From Nostoc sp. LEGE 06077 (GTDB lineage Bacteria > Cyanobacteriota > Cyanobacteriia > Cyanobacteriales > Nostocaceae), in NCBI RefSeq assembly GCF_015207705.1, contig NZ_JADEWI010000001.1, positions 248,001 through 312,000 of the forward strand: 64,000 nucleotides of DNA. The letters are read 5' to 3'. Position 1 is the first letter of the stretch. Every line of letters begins with the position of its first letter. Below, piece by piece: positions 54,773 through 63,720 of this stretch. Both the position numbers and the translations under genes were made by a program. Below the pieces are notes generated by a model. That model did no database searches, was not told where the DNA came from, and worked only from the letters and a program-made list of their open reading frames with translations.

Positions 54773-55843
54773 TCAAAGGGGCAATTCTAGTTGAATATGT
54801 GGCTCAATATAAGAATTTATATAATGATTAGGGATTACATTTTCAAGATTTGAATTTTCAAAGAATTGTTTCTTAATTTGATTAGCAAGCTCATACATTA
54901 CTGGTATAGCCACAGAATTACCTATTTGCTTATAACACTCTCCTAAATTACTATGGATTTTAAAACTAGTAGGGAAACCCATAATTCTATAACACTCTTT
55001 AATAGTTAATTTACGAACAGCTTTTTCTTCGGGGATATAAATAAAAAATCTACCGGAAGTCTCTTGAGAAGGTATTGTTGGATGTACACCTTTAATAGAA
55101 TATATTCTATTAGGTTGATGATGAACCCTAGATAAATGCTCTGTATTTGGTCTAATACCTGTTTTCCAAATATTTTTATTGCGATAACCTACAAAAATCA
55201 AACCAGAAGCTTGTTGTTTGGGGTTTTCTATCATTGTGTAATCTTGAGGATTTAAATATTCAAAATCTCCTCCAGTACACAAAAATTCTTTTAGAGTAGG
55301 AAAAGGATAAGTTTTTTTGAGAAGGCCAAAATCAAATTTTTTATTTTTCGTAGCCACAAATACTACTCTTTCTCTATTTTGCGGTAATCCAAAATCCTTA
55401 GAGTTAAGTATCTCGTAATTTACTTCATAACCGATATCTTCTAAGGAATATAGTATAACTTCTAACGTTTTTCCTTGATCATGATGTAATATATGCTTAA
55501 CGTTTTCAAGTACAACAACAGGTGGCTTAATATGTTCAATAATTTCGCAAATATGAAAAAATAGAGTACCTCTAGTGTCGTGAAAACCTTTTCTTCTTCC
55601 ACAAATACTAAAAGGTTGACAAGGAAACCCCGCTGTTAAAACATCAAAGTAAGGTAGATTTTGTATATCAATCTTTCTAATATCATATTCTGGTATATCT
55701 CCAAAATTATTAAAGTAAACCTGTCGGCAGGCTTCATTAATTTCGCAGGAAAATACACATTCATACTCAGCTTTTTCAAAAGCTAATCTAAAACCTCCAA
55801 TTCCAGCAAATAAATCAGCAAATTTTAGTTTTGCTTCCTCCAT
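54773..55843 (-). CDS. DNA (cytosine-5) methyltransferase of a type II system
   Basis: The 356-residue enzyme has the C5-methyltransferase motifs in order: I (FADLFAGIGGFRLAF), IV with the catalytic Cys (LTAGFPCQPFSICGRR), VI (VVVLENVKHI), VIII (FGLPQNRERVVFVA), the target-recognition region (about 190-270), IX (TIKECYRIMGFP) and X (CYKQIGNSVAIPV). It would protect host DNA from the partner nuclease encoded just downstream, whose gene is broken by an IS; the methyltransferase is therefore now effectively solitary. The gene is AT-rich with no HIP1 octamers, unlike its neighbours, which fits horizontal transfer. The target sequence cannot be read. Confidence 0.93.
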   Translation of the reverse strand: MEEAKLKFADLFAGIGGFRLAFEKAEYECVFSCEINEACRQVYFNNFGDIPEYDIRKIDIQNLPYFDVLTAGFPCQPFSICGRRKGFHDTRGTLFFHICEIIEHIKPPVVVLENVKHILHHDQGKTLEVILYSLEDIGYEVNYEILNSKDFGLPQNRERVVFVATKNKKFDFGLLKKTYPFPTLKEFLCTGGDFEYLNPQDYTMIENPKQQASGLIFVGYRNKNIWKTGIRPNTEHLSRVHHQPNRIYSIKGVHPTIPSQETSGRFFIYIPEEKAVRKLTIKECYRIMGFPTSFKIHSNLGECYKQIGNSVAIPVMYELANQIKKQFFENSNLENVIPNHYINSYIEPHIQLELPL

Positions 55844-55953
55844 AAAAATTACTAAAATACTGTTCTAAACGTCTGAGTAAAATATTATAACATAAGCTTT
55901 TTTAATAAGATTATTTTCACTCGTCGTGACACAAGGCAAAATAATGTATTTAC

Positions 55954-55988
55954 AAAAAAAGCATGGTATTAGTTAACTAATACCATGC
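55954..55988 (-). terminator. Strong intrinsic terminator after acsF
   Basis: GCATGGTATTAGTT (55961-55974) is followed directly by its reverse complement (55975-55988), a perfect 14-bp-arm palindrome. On the minus strand it is followed by seven Ts. It ends the acsF transcript, 21 bases after the stop. Confidence 0.85.
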
Positions 55989-56009
55989 CCATCAAATTAT
56001 CTTGGAAAT

Positions 56010-57086
56010 CTAACGAGCCATTCCATGAGCAGTAGCAGCATCAATTGGCTTCATCAAGTACAGCTTCAAGAAGTGCCAACCATTGGAGATATATAATGGC
56101 AACTTCTGGAAGATTTGCAGGAATTTGGGTGTGTTAGAGTTAGCGATCGCGCTCAATTTTTCGTTATTCTGAATACATAAATCCAGGCGATCATAAAACT
56201 CTGGATTTTCCACATCCAAAATCACTGGGAAGACTCTACCCGCGGTTTCATTGGTTTGCTTGATCACGTAGATATCATATTCCCGTGCATCTAAACCAAT
56301 AGAAGCGTAAAAGTCTTTGCGTTGGATGTCATTGAGATACATCGTCACAAACACAGACAACAGGAAGAAACGACTCCACAGTTTTGCTTTCCAGTCATTC
56401 AGCATTTGTGGCTGCGCTCTCATGATGGCATCAAAGAAATCACCATGACGATTTTCATCCTGACACCAATTTTCAAAGAACCGGAAAATTGGATAAATTC
56501 TGTCTTCGGGATGCGCTTCTAAATGACGATAAATGGTGATGTAACGCCAATAACCAATTTTTTCAGAGAGATAGGTGGCGTAGAAAATGAATTTGGGTTT
56601 AAAGAAAGTGTAATTGCGGCTCTTGGTCAAAAACCCTAAGTCGAGAGACAAATTAAAGTCTGACATCGCTTTATTCAAAAAGCCAGCGTGACGTGCTTCA
56701 TCCCGTGACATGAGATTGAAACACTCAGCTAGGACGGGGCTTTTATCTTTTAAGCGGCGGCCTAATTCCTTATACAGCAAGAAGCCAGAAAATTCTGCTG
56801 TACAAGAACGCTCTAGAAATTCAATGAACAACTGGCGAGTTTCCCCGTCGATGTGATCCCAGGATTGTTCAAACTCGGCATCCCGAACGAAGTGATGGCG
56901 GTTATAGTCTGTGCGGAACTCTTCTAAGATGGCTTGTAACTCATCTTCATTTACAGAGATGTCCATCCGTGCCATCTCATCAAAATCGGTAGTATAAAAC
57001 CGTGGTGTTAATAAGGTTTCTTTTGCCGGGACTTTAATCCCTGGCCGTATTTCTTCAAAGCCTGGTTTTTTGAGGGAATCTACCAT
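56010..57086 (-). CDS. acsF: Mg-protoporphyrin IX monomethyl ester oxidative cyclase (AcsF)
   Basis: AcsF forms the fifth ring of chlorophyll using oxygen and a diiron centre. The 358-residue protein has the di-iron ligand motifs: Glu in [15 protein letters not shown], ExxH in [14 protein letters not shown], and later [14 protein letters not shown]. The N-terminus ([20 protein letters not shown]) and overall length are typical. It is monocistronic. Cyanobacteria often carry two copies, one for low oxygen; nothing in this sequence decides which this is. A strong terminator follows. In its 300-base upstream region nothing specific is recognised. Confidence 0.95.
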   Translation of the reverse strand: MVDSLKKPGFEEIRPGIKVPAKETLLTPRFYTTDFDEMARMDISVNEDELQAILEEFRTDYNRHHFVRDAEFEQSWDHIDGETRQLFIEFLERSCTAEFSGFLLYKELGRRLKDKSPVLAECFNLMSRDEARHAGFLNKAMSDFNLSLDLGFLTKSRNYTFFKPKFIFYATYLSEKIGYWRYITIYRHLEAHPEDRIYPIFRFFENWCQDENRHGDFFDAIMRAQPQMLNDWKAKLWSRFFLLSVFVTMYLNDIQRKDFYASIGLDAREYDIYVIKQTNETAGRVFPVILDVENPEFYDRLDLCIQNNEKLSAIANSNTPKFLQIFQKLPLYISNGWHFLKLYLMKPIDAATAHGMAR

Positions 57087-57386
57087 GTCTTGATTGCCAC
57101 GAGTGTATTATCTTGATTACGCCTTTTGGGTGACGCTCCTTTGTTGCGATCGCTAACGGCAGTTCTTCCTAGGGAAAACCCCTTGGCTCTAGCCTTTCCT
57201 TTTGAGAGAAGACCAGACTGCCTCAGATGAAAGCAAAGGTAATGCTCTCATAAGACGCAGCAAAGGACAATAATTAGTTTGTATAAATTTCAGTCTACCA
57301 AGGGGCAACGGAAAACTGGTATGTGAAACGTTAAGAGTTGCAACAATACTTCAAGCTTTTTTCTTGTGACTCTCAACAATCGGCAA

Positions 57387-60260
57387 TTATTTCATCGCTG
57401 TTGCTTTCGGACAGGCGTAAGCATTAGACCTTAAAGGATTATCGGCCGCCCCAGATACATCAGAAATTAGAGTAACTTCCCCCGCACCGTTGAACACCCA
57501 ACCATTGGCAGGTACAATTGCCACTGTTTTGTTTATGGAAGGTGATTTCGTCATTACAGGTTGATTTCTCATCGCTACAATCTCTCTACCGCGAGTATCT
57601 GACCATAGAACATCATTACCTAGAAGGTCATAAGGATTGTCCGGTAATCCACCACGTCCCGTCACAATAAATTGGCTGTTGCTATTCTCGTCATCTTTTG
57701 AACAATCCGCTGCCAATAATCTTGAGCTATCAACAATAGTCGTAGGTAATTCACTTAAGCCCTGGATAGGATTAACTTCTGGGGTAGTAATGGTAACTTC
57801 TCCATTGATTCCCAGTTGAGAACTAGCAGTAATGTCACTAAAGTTAGTATCTCTGAAACGCGACGCAATCCCAAAAATACTTTGGGCTGTAATATCGACT
57901 CTGCCACCTCTACCATTAAAAGCATTGGCGCTAATATCACTATTTTCAGAAGGGATAGCAATTAAAAATTTAGTGTTTATACTGATATTTCCCCCATTAC
58001 CTCCGGCGTTAGCAGTACCGGCATTGGCGGAAATACTACTATTATTTCGCAGTAATACAATATCTCTAATGTTGAGATTAATATTTCCGCCTTCACCAGC
58101 GGTTGTTCCAGTGGTGATTGTTCCCAAATTATTAAGTTGTAAAGAACGAGTATTTACTGTGATATTGCCAGCATTGGCGCGTTCAGTACCTCGCACACGA
58201 GCAAACAAACCACTATTAGCACCATCATTATCAATTGATTCAGTGCCAAATTGTTCCACACGCGCTGCAAAAGTGCGATCGCTACCAGTAATTCTCACCC
58301 CATTTTTTGCTTCGATAGTAATATTACCTGCATTCCCACTATTGAATGCACTGGTCAAAATTTGACCACCACCAGCCAAATCAACGGTGTTAGCAATAAT
58401 ATTAATGTTACCTCCGTCACCAGCACTCCTACTACGGGCGCTGATGACTGCTCCATCTATTACCTGCAAACTTATAGTTTTAATATCAATATTTCCTGCA
58501 TTTCCAGATGCTGTAAGATTCCTTTCATTCTCAGTGCTAGTAAAGAACCCTGAAATCAATAATCCTGATTGTGAATCTGGAGAAAATCCTATCAGTTTGA
58601 CTGACTCAGTAGCATTAATTTGAATGTTTCCTCCATTTTTTGAACCAGTGGTTCTGGATAAAATTGCAGCACCATTCGCTAAAGTTAAAGTCCTAGCTGT
58701 AATATCAATTAGTCCTGGATTAGCAATGCCATTGGTTTCACTTCTAATAGAACTTCTATTATCCAAAAAAAGTCCTTGAGTATTAATTACTATATTGCCA
58801 GCAGAGCCAGTACTCGATGAAGATGTGTCCAAAGAAGAACCATCAGTTAAAAATATGTCTCTAGCTCGGATATTAATATTGCCAGCATTACCAGTGCTAT
58901 TATTATTAGAACGAGTGTTGATGAAACTATTCTGTAACACAAGAGAATTGTTTGCTTTTATTAATACTCCATTTGTAGTGCCACTCCCTGAAGTGATAGC
59001 ACTTAATCCAGTCGCGCTACTTGATACATCGCTATTTATATAAACTGAATCAGCCACAATTTGAATACCGCCTGTGTTGCCTATCGAACCATCATTAACA
59101 TCACTACTAATAGTACTGTTATTAAGTGACAGTGACTCTGCCTGAATATGAATCCCGTTTGTATCACCTGTGGCTGAAGATAAAAATGCTCCAATATCAC
59201 TCCTAATAAAACTATCACTTAAAGAAAATGACTTAGCATTGATATAAATACCACCAGTATTGCCAGTAGCTAACAGAAAAAGTTCTCCAAGATTATTGCT
59301 AATTGTACTCTGTTTAATATTTATCCTTTCCGTTGCATTAAGGGTAATATCTCCCGCCTGAGTTCCATCGCCGATAATACCATTTGTCAGATTACTTCCT
59401 ATAATTTCTAAATTTCTGGCATTGATAGTCAAACTACCGCCACCATTAGATACTACATTTGCAGATCCATTGATAATTGAAATATCGCCTCGCGCTAAGT
59501 TCTGGGGATAACTCAAATGCAGATTCTGATTATTTGCATTCAGTTCTACACTTCCCTCTCCTGTTACTGCGCCTAACTCAATTCGTCCACCTGGAGCAGA
59601 TAAATTTCCGCCATCTAAAAAAACATTACCACCTAGTAATAATAAACTTTGACCATTAGGAACTGATAGACCAACTACAGATTGTGTAGATGGGTTTTGA
59701 TATGTAGATTGATTGGTAATAGAAGAACTAACAATTTGGTTGAATAAAAAAGCCGAAGGATTAACTGTGAGCAATGCTGGATTATTTGGCACAGATGCGC
59801 TGAAAGAACCTTGATTACCAAATGCGATCGCATTTGCTGTTGTAGCTACAAATGAGCCACCAACATTTAAACTAGCATTAGGGCCAAATAAAATTCCATG
59901 AGGATTCAGCAAAAATAAGTTTGGACTACCAATTCCAGAAGTTTTGAGAGTTCCAAAAATATCAGAACGGCTTCCACCAGTTACTCGAACTAAAATGTTT
60001 TGAATATTTGCACTAGGATTGACAAAATCTGCTGTGTGCATTTCAGGAATACTAAATTGCTGAAAACTATGAAAAAGGTTATTACCTGCTACACTACCCT
60101 CTGTAATTTTCCATCTGTTCATATTATCTAGAGGTGCAACAGCAGAATTGTTGGGTAAGGTTGTATCAGTAACAATTTGAGCCTGAGATAAGTCCATAAA
60201 AGGTAGACTGCACCAGATTGTTGCACTAATGATGCAAGAGGTAAATATGTAATTTTTCAT
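57387..60260 (-). CDS. Filamentous-haemagglutinin-type secreted protein (two-partner secretion TpsA-like)
   Basis: The 957-residue protein starts with a signal peptide (MKNYIFTSCIISATIWCSLP, cleavage near SQAQIV). A TPS secretion domain follows (about 30-190; NLFHSFQQFSIPEMHTADFV, NPHGILFGPNASLNVGGSFV). The rest is a long right-handed beta-helix of repeating GNAGNINIRARDIFLTDGSS-type turns, ending in a Cys-containing tail with ADNPLRSNAYACPKA that recurs in cyanobacterial members. It would be exported across the outer membrane by a TpsB-type channel; none is encoded in this window. Likely a surface adhesin or sheath component. Confidence 0.88.
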   Translation of the reverse strand: MKNYIFTSCIISATIWCSLPFMDLSQAQIVTDTTLPNNSAVAPLDNMNRWKITEGSVAGNNLFHSFQQFSIPEMHTADFVNPSANIQNILVRVTGGSRSDIFGTLKTSGIGSPNLFLLNPHGILFGPNASLNVGGSFVATTANAIAFGNQGSFSASVPNNPALLTVNPSAFLFNQIVSSSITNQSTYQNPSTQSVVGLSVPNGQSLLLLGGNVFLDGGNLSAPGGRIELGAVTGEGSVELNANNQNLHLSYPQNLARGDISIINGSANVVSNGGGSLTINARNLEIIGSNLTNGIIGDGTQAGDITLNATERINIKQSTISNNLGELFLLATGNTGGIYINAKSFSLSDSFIRSDIGAFLSSATGDTNGIHIQAESLSLNNSTISSDVNDGSIGNTGGIQIVADSVYINSDVSSSATGLSAITSGSGTTNGVLIKANNSLVLQNSFINTRSNNNSTGNAGNINIRARDIFLTDGSSLDTSSSSTGSAGNIVINTQGLFLDNRSSIRSETNGIANPGLIDITARTLTLANGAAILSRTTGSKNGGNIQINATESVKLIGFSPDSQSGLLISGFFTSTENERNLTASGNAGNIDIKTISLQVIDGAVISARSRSAGDGGNINIIANTVDLAGGGQILTSAFNSGNAGNITIEAKNGVRITGSDRTFAARVEQFGTESIDNDGANSGLFARVRGTERANAGNITVNTRSLQLNNLGTITTGTTAGEGGNINLNIRDIVLLRNNSSISANAGTANAGGNGGNISINTKFLIAIPSENSDISANAFNGRGGRVDITAQSIFGIASRFRDTNFSDITASSQLGINGEVTITTPEVNPIQGLSELPTTIVDSSRLLAADCSKDDENSNSQFIVTGRGGLPDNPYDLLGNDVLWSDTRGREIVAMRNQPVMTKSPSINKTVAIVPANGWVFNGAGEVTLISDVSGAADNPLRSNAYACPKATAMK

Positions 60261-60592
60261 AATTATTTGTACTTAAGATAATTATTAATTGGATTCAATC
60301 AAGCTATTTAATATATAAATGATTAAACCTGAACAGTGTTAGAAGTTTTTTGTAACACTGTGCTTAACTAATATTGTTTCAATAACCTGATAAGCCGAAG
60401 CTTATGGCACAATAAATTCCCAACTTACAGACATTGTTCAAATAGCCGCACCTTGTAAGGTAACGGCTACCTTTAACTGAACTCTATTGAATTTTCTCTG
60501 AGCTAAATATTGCTGGGTTTATTCTTGAAGGAAAAGTTTTTTCTGATACTTACCCAGTTTTATAAACATACTCAACTATGTAATTTATATAA
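60261..60592. other. Intergenic region upstream of the haemagglutinin-type gene
   Basis: 332 bases, AT-rich, no gene. It holds the promoter of the haemagglutinin-type gene and the end of the upstream small secreted-protein gene. Confidence 0.35.
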
Positions 60593-61060
60593 CTATGGGC
60601 AGCCTACTAGATTAACTTCATAATTCATTTTGTAAGATCCGTAGTCAAGTGGTTGCAAAGGTGTAATTGTAGAATTCGCAACAGAAACTGTTTTTTGCCC
60701 TTGGTATTTTGTAGTAGCTTCAACAAATTTTACAGTCACTAGATTACTAAAACAGGAATTAAGAGTAACTGGTAATTCTTGTCCTGGAGCAATTGCTATT
60801 GGCCCCATAGTTTGTCCAGTTTCTTGAATATTGACATATACTTGACCAGGTTTAGTACTAAAATTCTTTATAGATTTCAAGCGTAAGTAACTGCTTGTAG
60901 GGAGTGCTAAGACTACGGGCGGTTGCATACCAATTTTGGATAGAATACCCATTTGCTCTGTAATTGAAGCTAAGGCATCATTTCCAGGAACAAGCATGGT
61001 TATAGTTAGAGTGACTACGAAAAATAATTTCAATAGCCAATTTTGCCAAACTTGAAACAT
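60593..61060 (-). CDS. Secreted hypothetical protein, 155 residues
   Basis: No family is recognised. The start MFQVWQNWLLKLFFVVTLTI followed by TMLVPGNDALA is a signal peptide, so the protein should be exported. The mature part is beta-rich (VYVNIQETGQTMGPIAIAPG, VTVKFVEATTKYQGQKTVSV) and has two Cys residues (in NSCFSNL and at the end, VGCP), which may form a disulfide. It is 332 bases upstream of the haemagglutinin-type gene in the same direction, so it could act with it at the cell surface, but that is inference. Confidence 0.6.
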   Translation of the reverse strand: MFQVWQNWLLKLFFVVTLTITMLVPGNDALASITEQMGILSKIGMQPPVVLALPTSSYLRLKSIKNFSTKPGQVYVNIQETGQTMGPIAIAPGQELPVTLNSCFSNLVTVKFVEATTKYQGQKTVSVANSTITPLQPLDYGSYKMNYEVNLVGCP

Positions 61061-61457
61061 ATCAATAACTCCTGATTAACAGCAATGAATTTGGCCTATC
61101 ATTTATAAAATAATGTGCTGCTTACCATATCTTGGCAGCTACACTATCCATGAGATTTAGAGTATTTTATCTGACTCTATTTCACTGATTTTATCTAGAA
61201 CTAAGGCTTGAATTTATACTACTTCTAAATCCGGCTATTTGCTGGTTAAATTTTGTATTTTTTTTAAATAAAAATAATTTAAAATCTGTTGCATTTCTCA
61301 TAGTGTTAGTAGCCAAAAGGATATTAAAAAAATTCTCAGGAAACAAGAGGAAACCTCAAATTGGGTTCTTTCTATTACTTCCTGAGATATGCTTCCTTTG
61401 GCAAAACAAAGGATTGGTTTGTAACAATAGTTTACGGAGTTATTCTTTATAGAATAT
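61061..61457. other. Intergenic region between two leftward genes
   Basis: 397 bases, very AT-rich, no gene and no clear repeat. It should hold the promoter of the 155-residue secreted-protein gene. Confidence 0.35.
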
Positions 61458-62090
61458 CTAATTTCTACCTAACCATTTTTGACTGTTCAAACGCCGTACT
61501 AAACCAAATACCAACAAGTCAAGGGTAGTTTTGCGTTCGTCAATTAAGAAGGACTCAAGGGTACTAGTTTTTTTGCCTTCGTTGCAGGAAAATCCTTTTT
61601 GCCCTTGAATATCTTCATCGGGGAAATAGACATTAAATTGACGCTGACCATTTTGCCAACTGCCGATAACTTGCCAGTATTCTTCATCCGCTGGTAAACC
61701 AGCGATGGGCAGCTTTTGTTTAGCGAAAGACAATTGTAAATCTTTTACGCCTTCCTCTGCGATCGCCTTTTGCAAAGCTGGTAAGTACTCTTGTTGGATA
61801 AACTCTGGAAACGGTTTATCTTCAACTGCTGGGGCTTTCTCTTTTTTGGCGGCTTTAGCGGCGGCGGGTTTTTCTTCGCCATCTGCGGCTTTAGCGGCGG
61901 CTGGTTTCGCAGCGTTAGGGTTAGCTTTGGGGTTGGCTGCTTTGGGATCTGGTGTGTTGGCAGTAGGTATATTTGTAGCTACTGGTTCGCTGGTGCTGGG
62001 GGCGTTTGCTTCAGCGACAGTGGGAGCTTGTTTGTCCACAGTGCTGGGAGCTACCTCTCCCGCTTGATTGTGATTGGTTTCGTCTGCCAT
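61458..62090 (-). CDS. DUF2996 protein with Ala/Pro/Lys-rich N-terminus
   Basis: The 210-residue protein has two parts. The first 95 residues are low-complexity, rich in Ala, Pro, Lys and Thr (NPKANPNAAKPAAAKAADGE) and probably disordered. The C-terminal 115 residues match DUF2996 (FIQQEYLPALQKAIAEEGVK, LAGLPADEEYWQVIGSW-like, FYVPDEDIQGQKGFSCNEG-like, and a LLVFGLVRRLNSQKWLGRN end), a family in cyanobacteria and chloroplasts with no settled biochemical role. The start at 62090 is the only good ATG. No membrane segment is seen. Confidence 0.85.
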   Translation of the reverse strand: MADETNHNQAGEVAPSTVDKQAPTVAEANAPSTSEPVATNIPTANTPDPKAANPKANPNAAKPAAAKAADGEEKPAAAKAAKKEKAPAVEDKPFPEFIQQEYLPALQKAIAEEGVKDLQLSFAKQKLPIAGLPADEEYWQVIGSWQNGQRQFNVYFPDEDIQGQKGFSCNEGKKTSTLESFLIDERKTTLDLLVFGLVRRLNSQKWLGRN

Positions 62091-62335
62091 TGCTCAGGTC
62101 AATCCTTTATCTAGCTTTCAGAGCGATCGCTCACCTTTCTGTACTAATTTATCTTGATTTTGACATATAAGAGCTAGTTGATAGTCAAGAGTTAATAGTC
62201 CATAGTCAAAAGTCAATGGTTCATAGTTAAAAACCTGATATTTCTCTAGCAAAATTTAGGATTACTGAGTATTACTGGTATAGGAAGGGAACAGGGAACG
62301 GGGAACAGGCAATAGGTAAGAAGCAATAAAAGTTG

Positions 62336-62375
62336 ACTGAGTTTTTTTCTCCAAATCAAATATGAGTTCCATATA
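62336..62375 (-). repeat. Interspersed repeat, copy C
   Basis: 62336-62362 is the exact reverse complement of 37531-37557 (27 bases), and the flanking ATATGGAACTCA matches ATAGGAATCA beside copy B. A third, more diverged copy is at 32470-32578. Confidence 0.65.
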
Positions 62376-62430
62376 AGGATTTAGTCTTCTTGCTGCTGCA
62401 CGGATCACGATTAGGAGAAAAAGCCTTTTT

Positions 62431-62452
62431 ACTTGTACTTTGTTGTACAAGT
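62431..62452 (-). terminator. Hairpin directly after the threonine aldolase gene
   Basis: On the minus strand ACTTGTAC, a six-base loop and GTACAAGT (8-bp stem) come right after the stop codon, followed by AAAAAGGCTTTTT. It is a plausible intrinsic terminator, with the T-run delayed by eight bases. Confidence 0.5.
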
Positions 62453-63490
62453 TTAGGCGATCGCTGCCTGAATATCTTGCACTAACTCATCCATTCTGGC
62501 TTTAGTTGTATTCCAAGAACACATAAAACGTACTCCGCCTACGCCAATAAATGTATAAAATTGCCAATTCTTCTCTTTTAAAGTTTGAATAACTTGCGCT
62601 GGGAGTTTGACAAATACAGCATTTGCTTCGCGCGGAAACATAATTTCTACGCCATCTATTTGTAATAATTGATTTTCTAAATATTCTGCACATTGGTTAG
62701 CATGGCGAGCATTTTTCAACCACGCACCTGTTTCTAATAAACCCAACCAAGGTGCAGAAATAAAGCGCATTTTAGAAGCTAATTGTCCTGCTTGCTTGCA
62801 GCGATAATCAAAATCTTCGGCTAAGTATTTATTAAAGAAAAGGATTGCCTCTCCTAAAGCCATACCATTTTTTGTCCCGCAAAAACACAACACATCCACG
62901 CCACTTTTCCAGGTTATTTCTGCGGGGGTTTTATTCATCGCCGCTACAGCGTTAGCAAACCGCGCGCCATCCATGTGAATTTTTAATTTATATTTTTGGG
63001 CAACTTCTTTAATCTCCAAAAGTTCGGCAATAGAATATACAGTGCCTAATTCTGTTGATTGGGTAATACTAATAACTTTTGGTTTAGGGTAATGAATATC
63101 TTGACGCTTAGTGACAATGGCTTCTATGCTTTGCGCTGTTAATTTGCCGTTTTCACCTGGAGCCAACAGCAGTTTAGAACCGTTAGAAGCAAATTCTGGC
63201 GCACCACATTCATCTGTCTCTATATGCGCCGTCTCATGACAAATTACACTATGATACGACTGACACAATGCTGCTAAAGATAAAGAATTTGCGGCTGTGC
63301 CATTAAAGGTAAAAAATACCTCACAATCAATTTCAAATAGTTCTCGAAAATAGTCAGAAACTTTTTGCGTCCATTCATCATTACCATAAGCTGGCGCACT
63401 ACCAAGGTTAGCTTGCAGCATATACTCTAGAGCTTCTGGACAAATACCGGAGTAATTATCACTAGCAAATTGTTCGGCATTCATACTCAT
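62453..63490 (-). CDS. ltaE: Low-specificity L-threonine aldolase
   Basis: A PLP enzyme that splits L-threonine or L-allo-threonine to glycine and acetaldehyde. The 345-residue protein has the family segments: FASDNYSGICPEALEYML at the N-terminus, HIETDECGAPEF, LKIHMDGARFANAVAA, and the PLP lysine in CFCGTKNGMALGEAILFF. Length is normal. The start at the Met at 63490 or 63484 is equally possible; the longer frame from 63508 adds hydrophobic residues not seen in the family. It is monocistronic, with the tmRNA gene upstream in the same direction. Confidence 0.88.
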   Translation of the reverse strand: MSMNAEQFASDNYSGICPEALEYMLQANLGSAPAYGNDEWTQKVSDYFRELFEIDCEVFFTFNGTAANSLSLAALCQSYHSVICHETAHIETDECGAPEFASNGSKLLLAPGENGKLTAQSIEAIVTKRQDIHYPKPKVISITQSTELGTVYSIAELLEIKEVAQKYKLKIHMDGARFANAVAAMNKTPAEITWKSGVDVLCFCGTKNGMALGEAILFFNKYLAEDFDYRCKQAGQLASKMRFISAPWLGLLETGAWLKNARHANQCAEYLENQLLQIDGVEIMFPREANAVFVKLPAQVIQTLKEKNWQFYTFIGVGGVRFMCSWNTTKARMDELVQDIQAAIA

Positions 63491-63620
63491 ATTATTTTGA
63501 AGAAACAATTATGGCTATCAAAACATAATTCATCAACTGGACATCATCGGAATTTTATCGCAGTAGCCAAGGTGGTTAGGATATCGGGAAATTGGAACTT
63601 AGAAAGTAAAAGACTTTTAA

Positions 63621-63652
63621 CCCTATAACCTATCACCTATCACCTGTCACCT
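63621..63652 (+). repeat. CCTATCA heptamer repeat
   Basis: Four to five 7-base units (CCTATAA, CCTATCA, CCTATCA, CCTGTCA, CCTACTA) lie between the tmRNA terminator and the aldolase gene. Typical short tandem heptamers of Nostoc intergenic DNA. Confidence 0.65.
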
Positions 63653-63670
63653 ACTATTTCATAGCTCTAA

Positions 63671-63708
63671 AACAAAATCCACCTAAACAATTGTTTGGTG
63701 GATTTGTT
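63671..63708 (-). terminator. Terminator of tmRNA
   Basis: AAATCCACC (63675-63683) pairs with GGTGGATTT (63697-63705), and the inner AAACAATTGTTT extends the stem. On the minus strand, the hairpin starts 12 bases after the tmRNA 3' end and is followed by a T-rich run (TTTTGTTTTAG). Confidence 0.8.
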
Positions 63709-63720
63709 AATTATCTTTAG

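Larger units (their letters stand above)
62091..62452. other. Repeat-rich intergenic region
   Basis: 362 bases. It contains AGTCAAxAGT-type heptamer repeats (62180-62225), a GGGAAC-type repeat (62285-62310), interspersed repeat copy C (62336-62375) and the terminator of the aldolase gene (62431-62452). No gene. Confidence 0.5.

Noticed and set aside
57832-58365. 177-codon plus-strand frame
   Set aside because: Antisense to the repetitive beta-helix of the haemagglutinin-type gene; repeats keep the other strand open.
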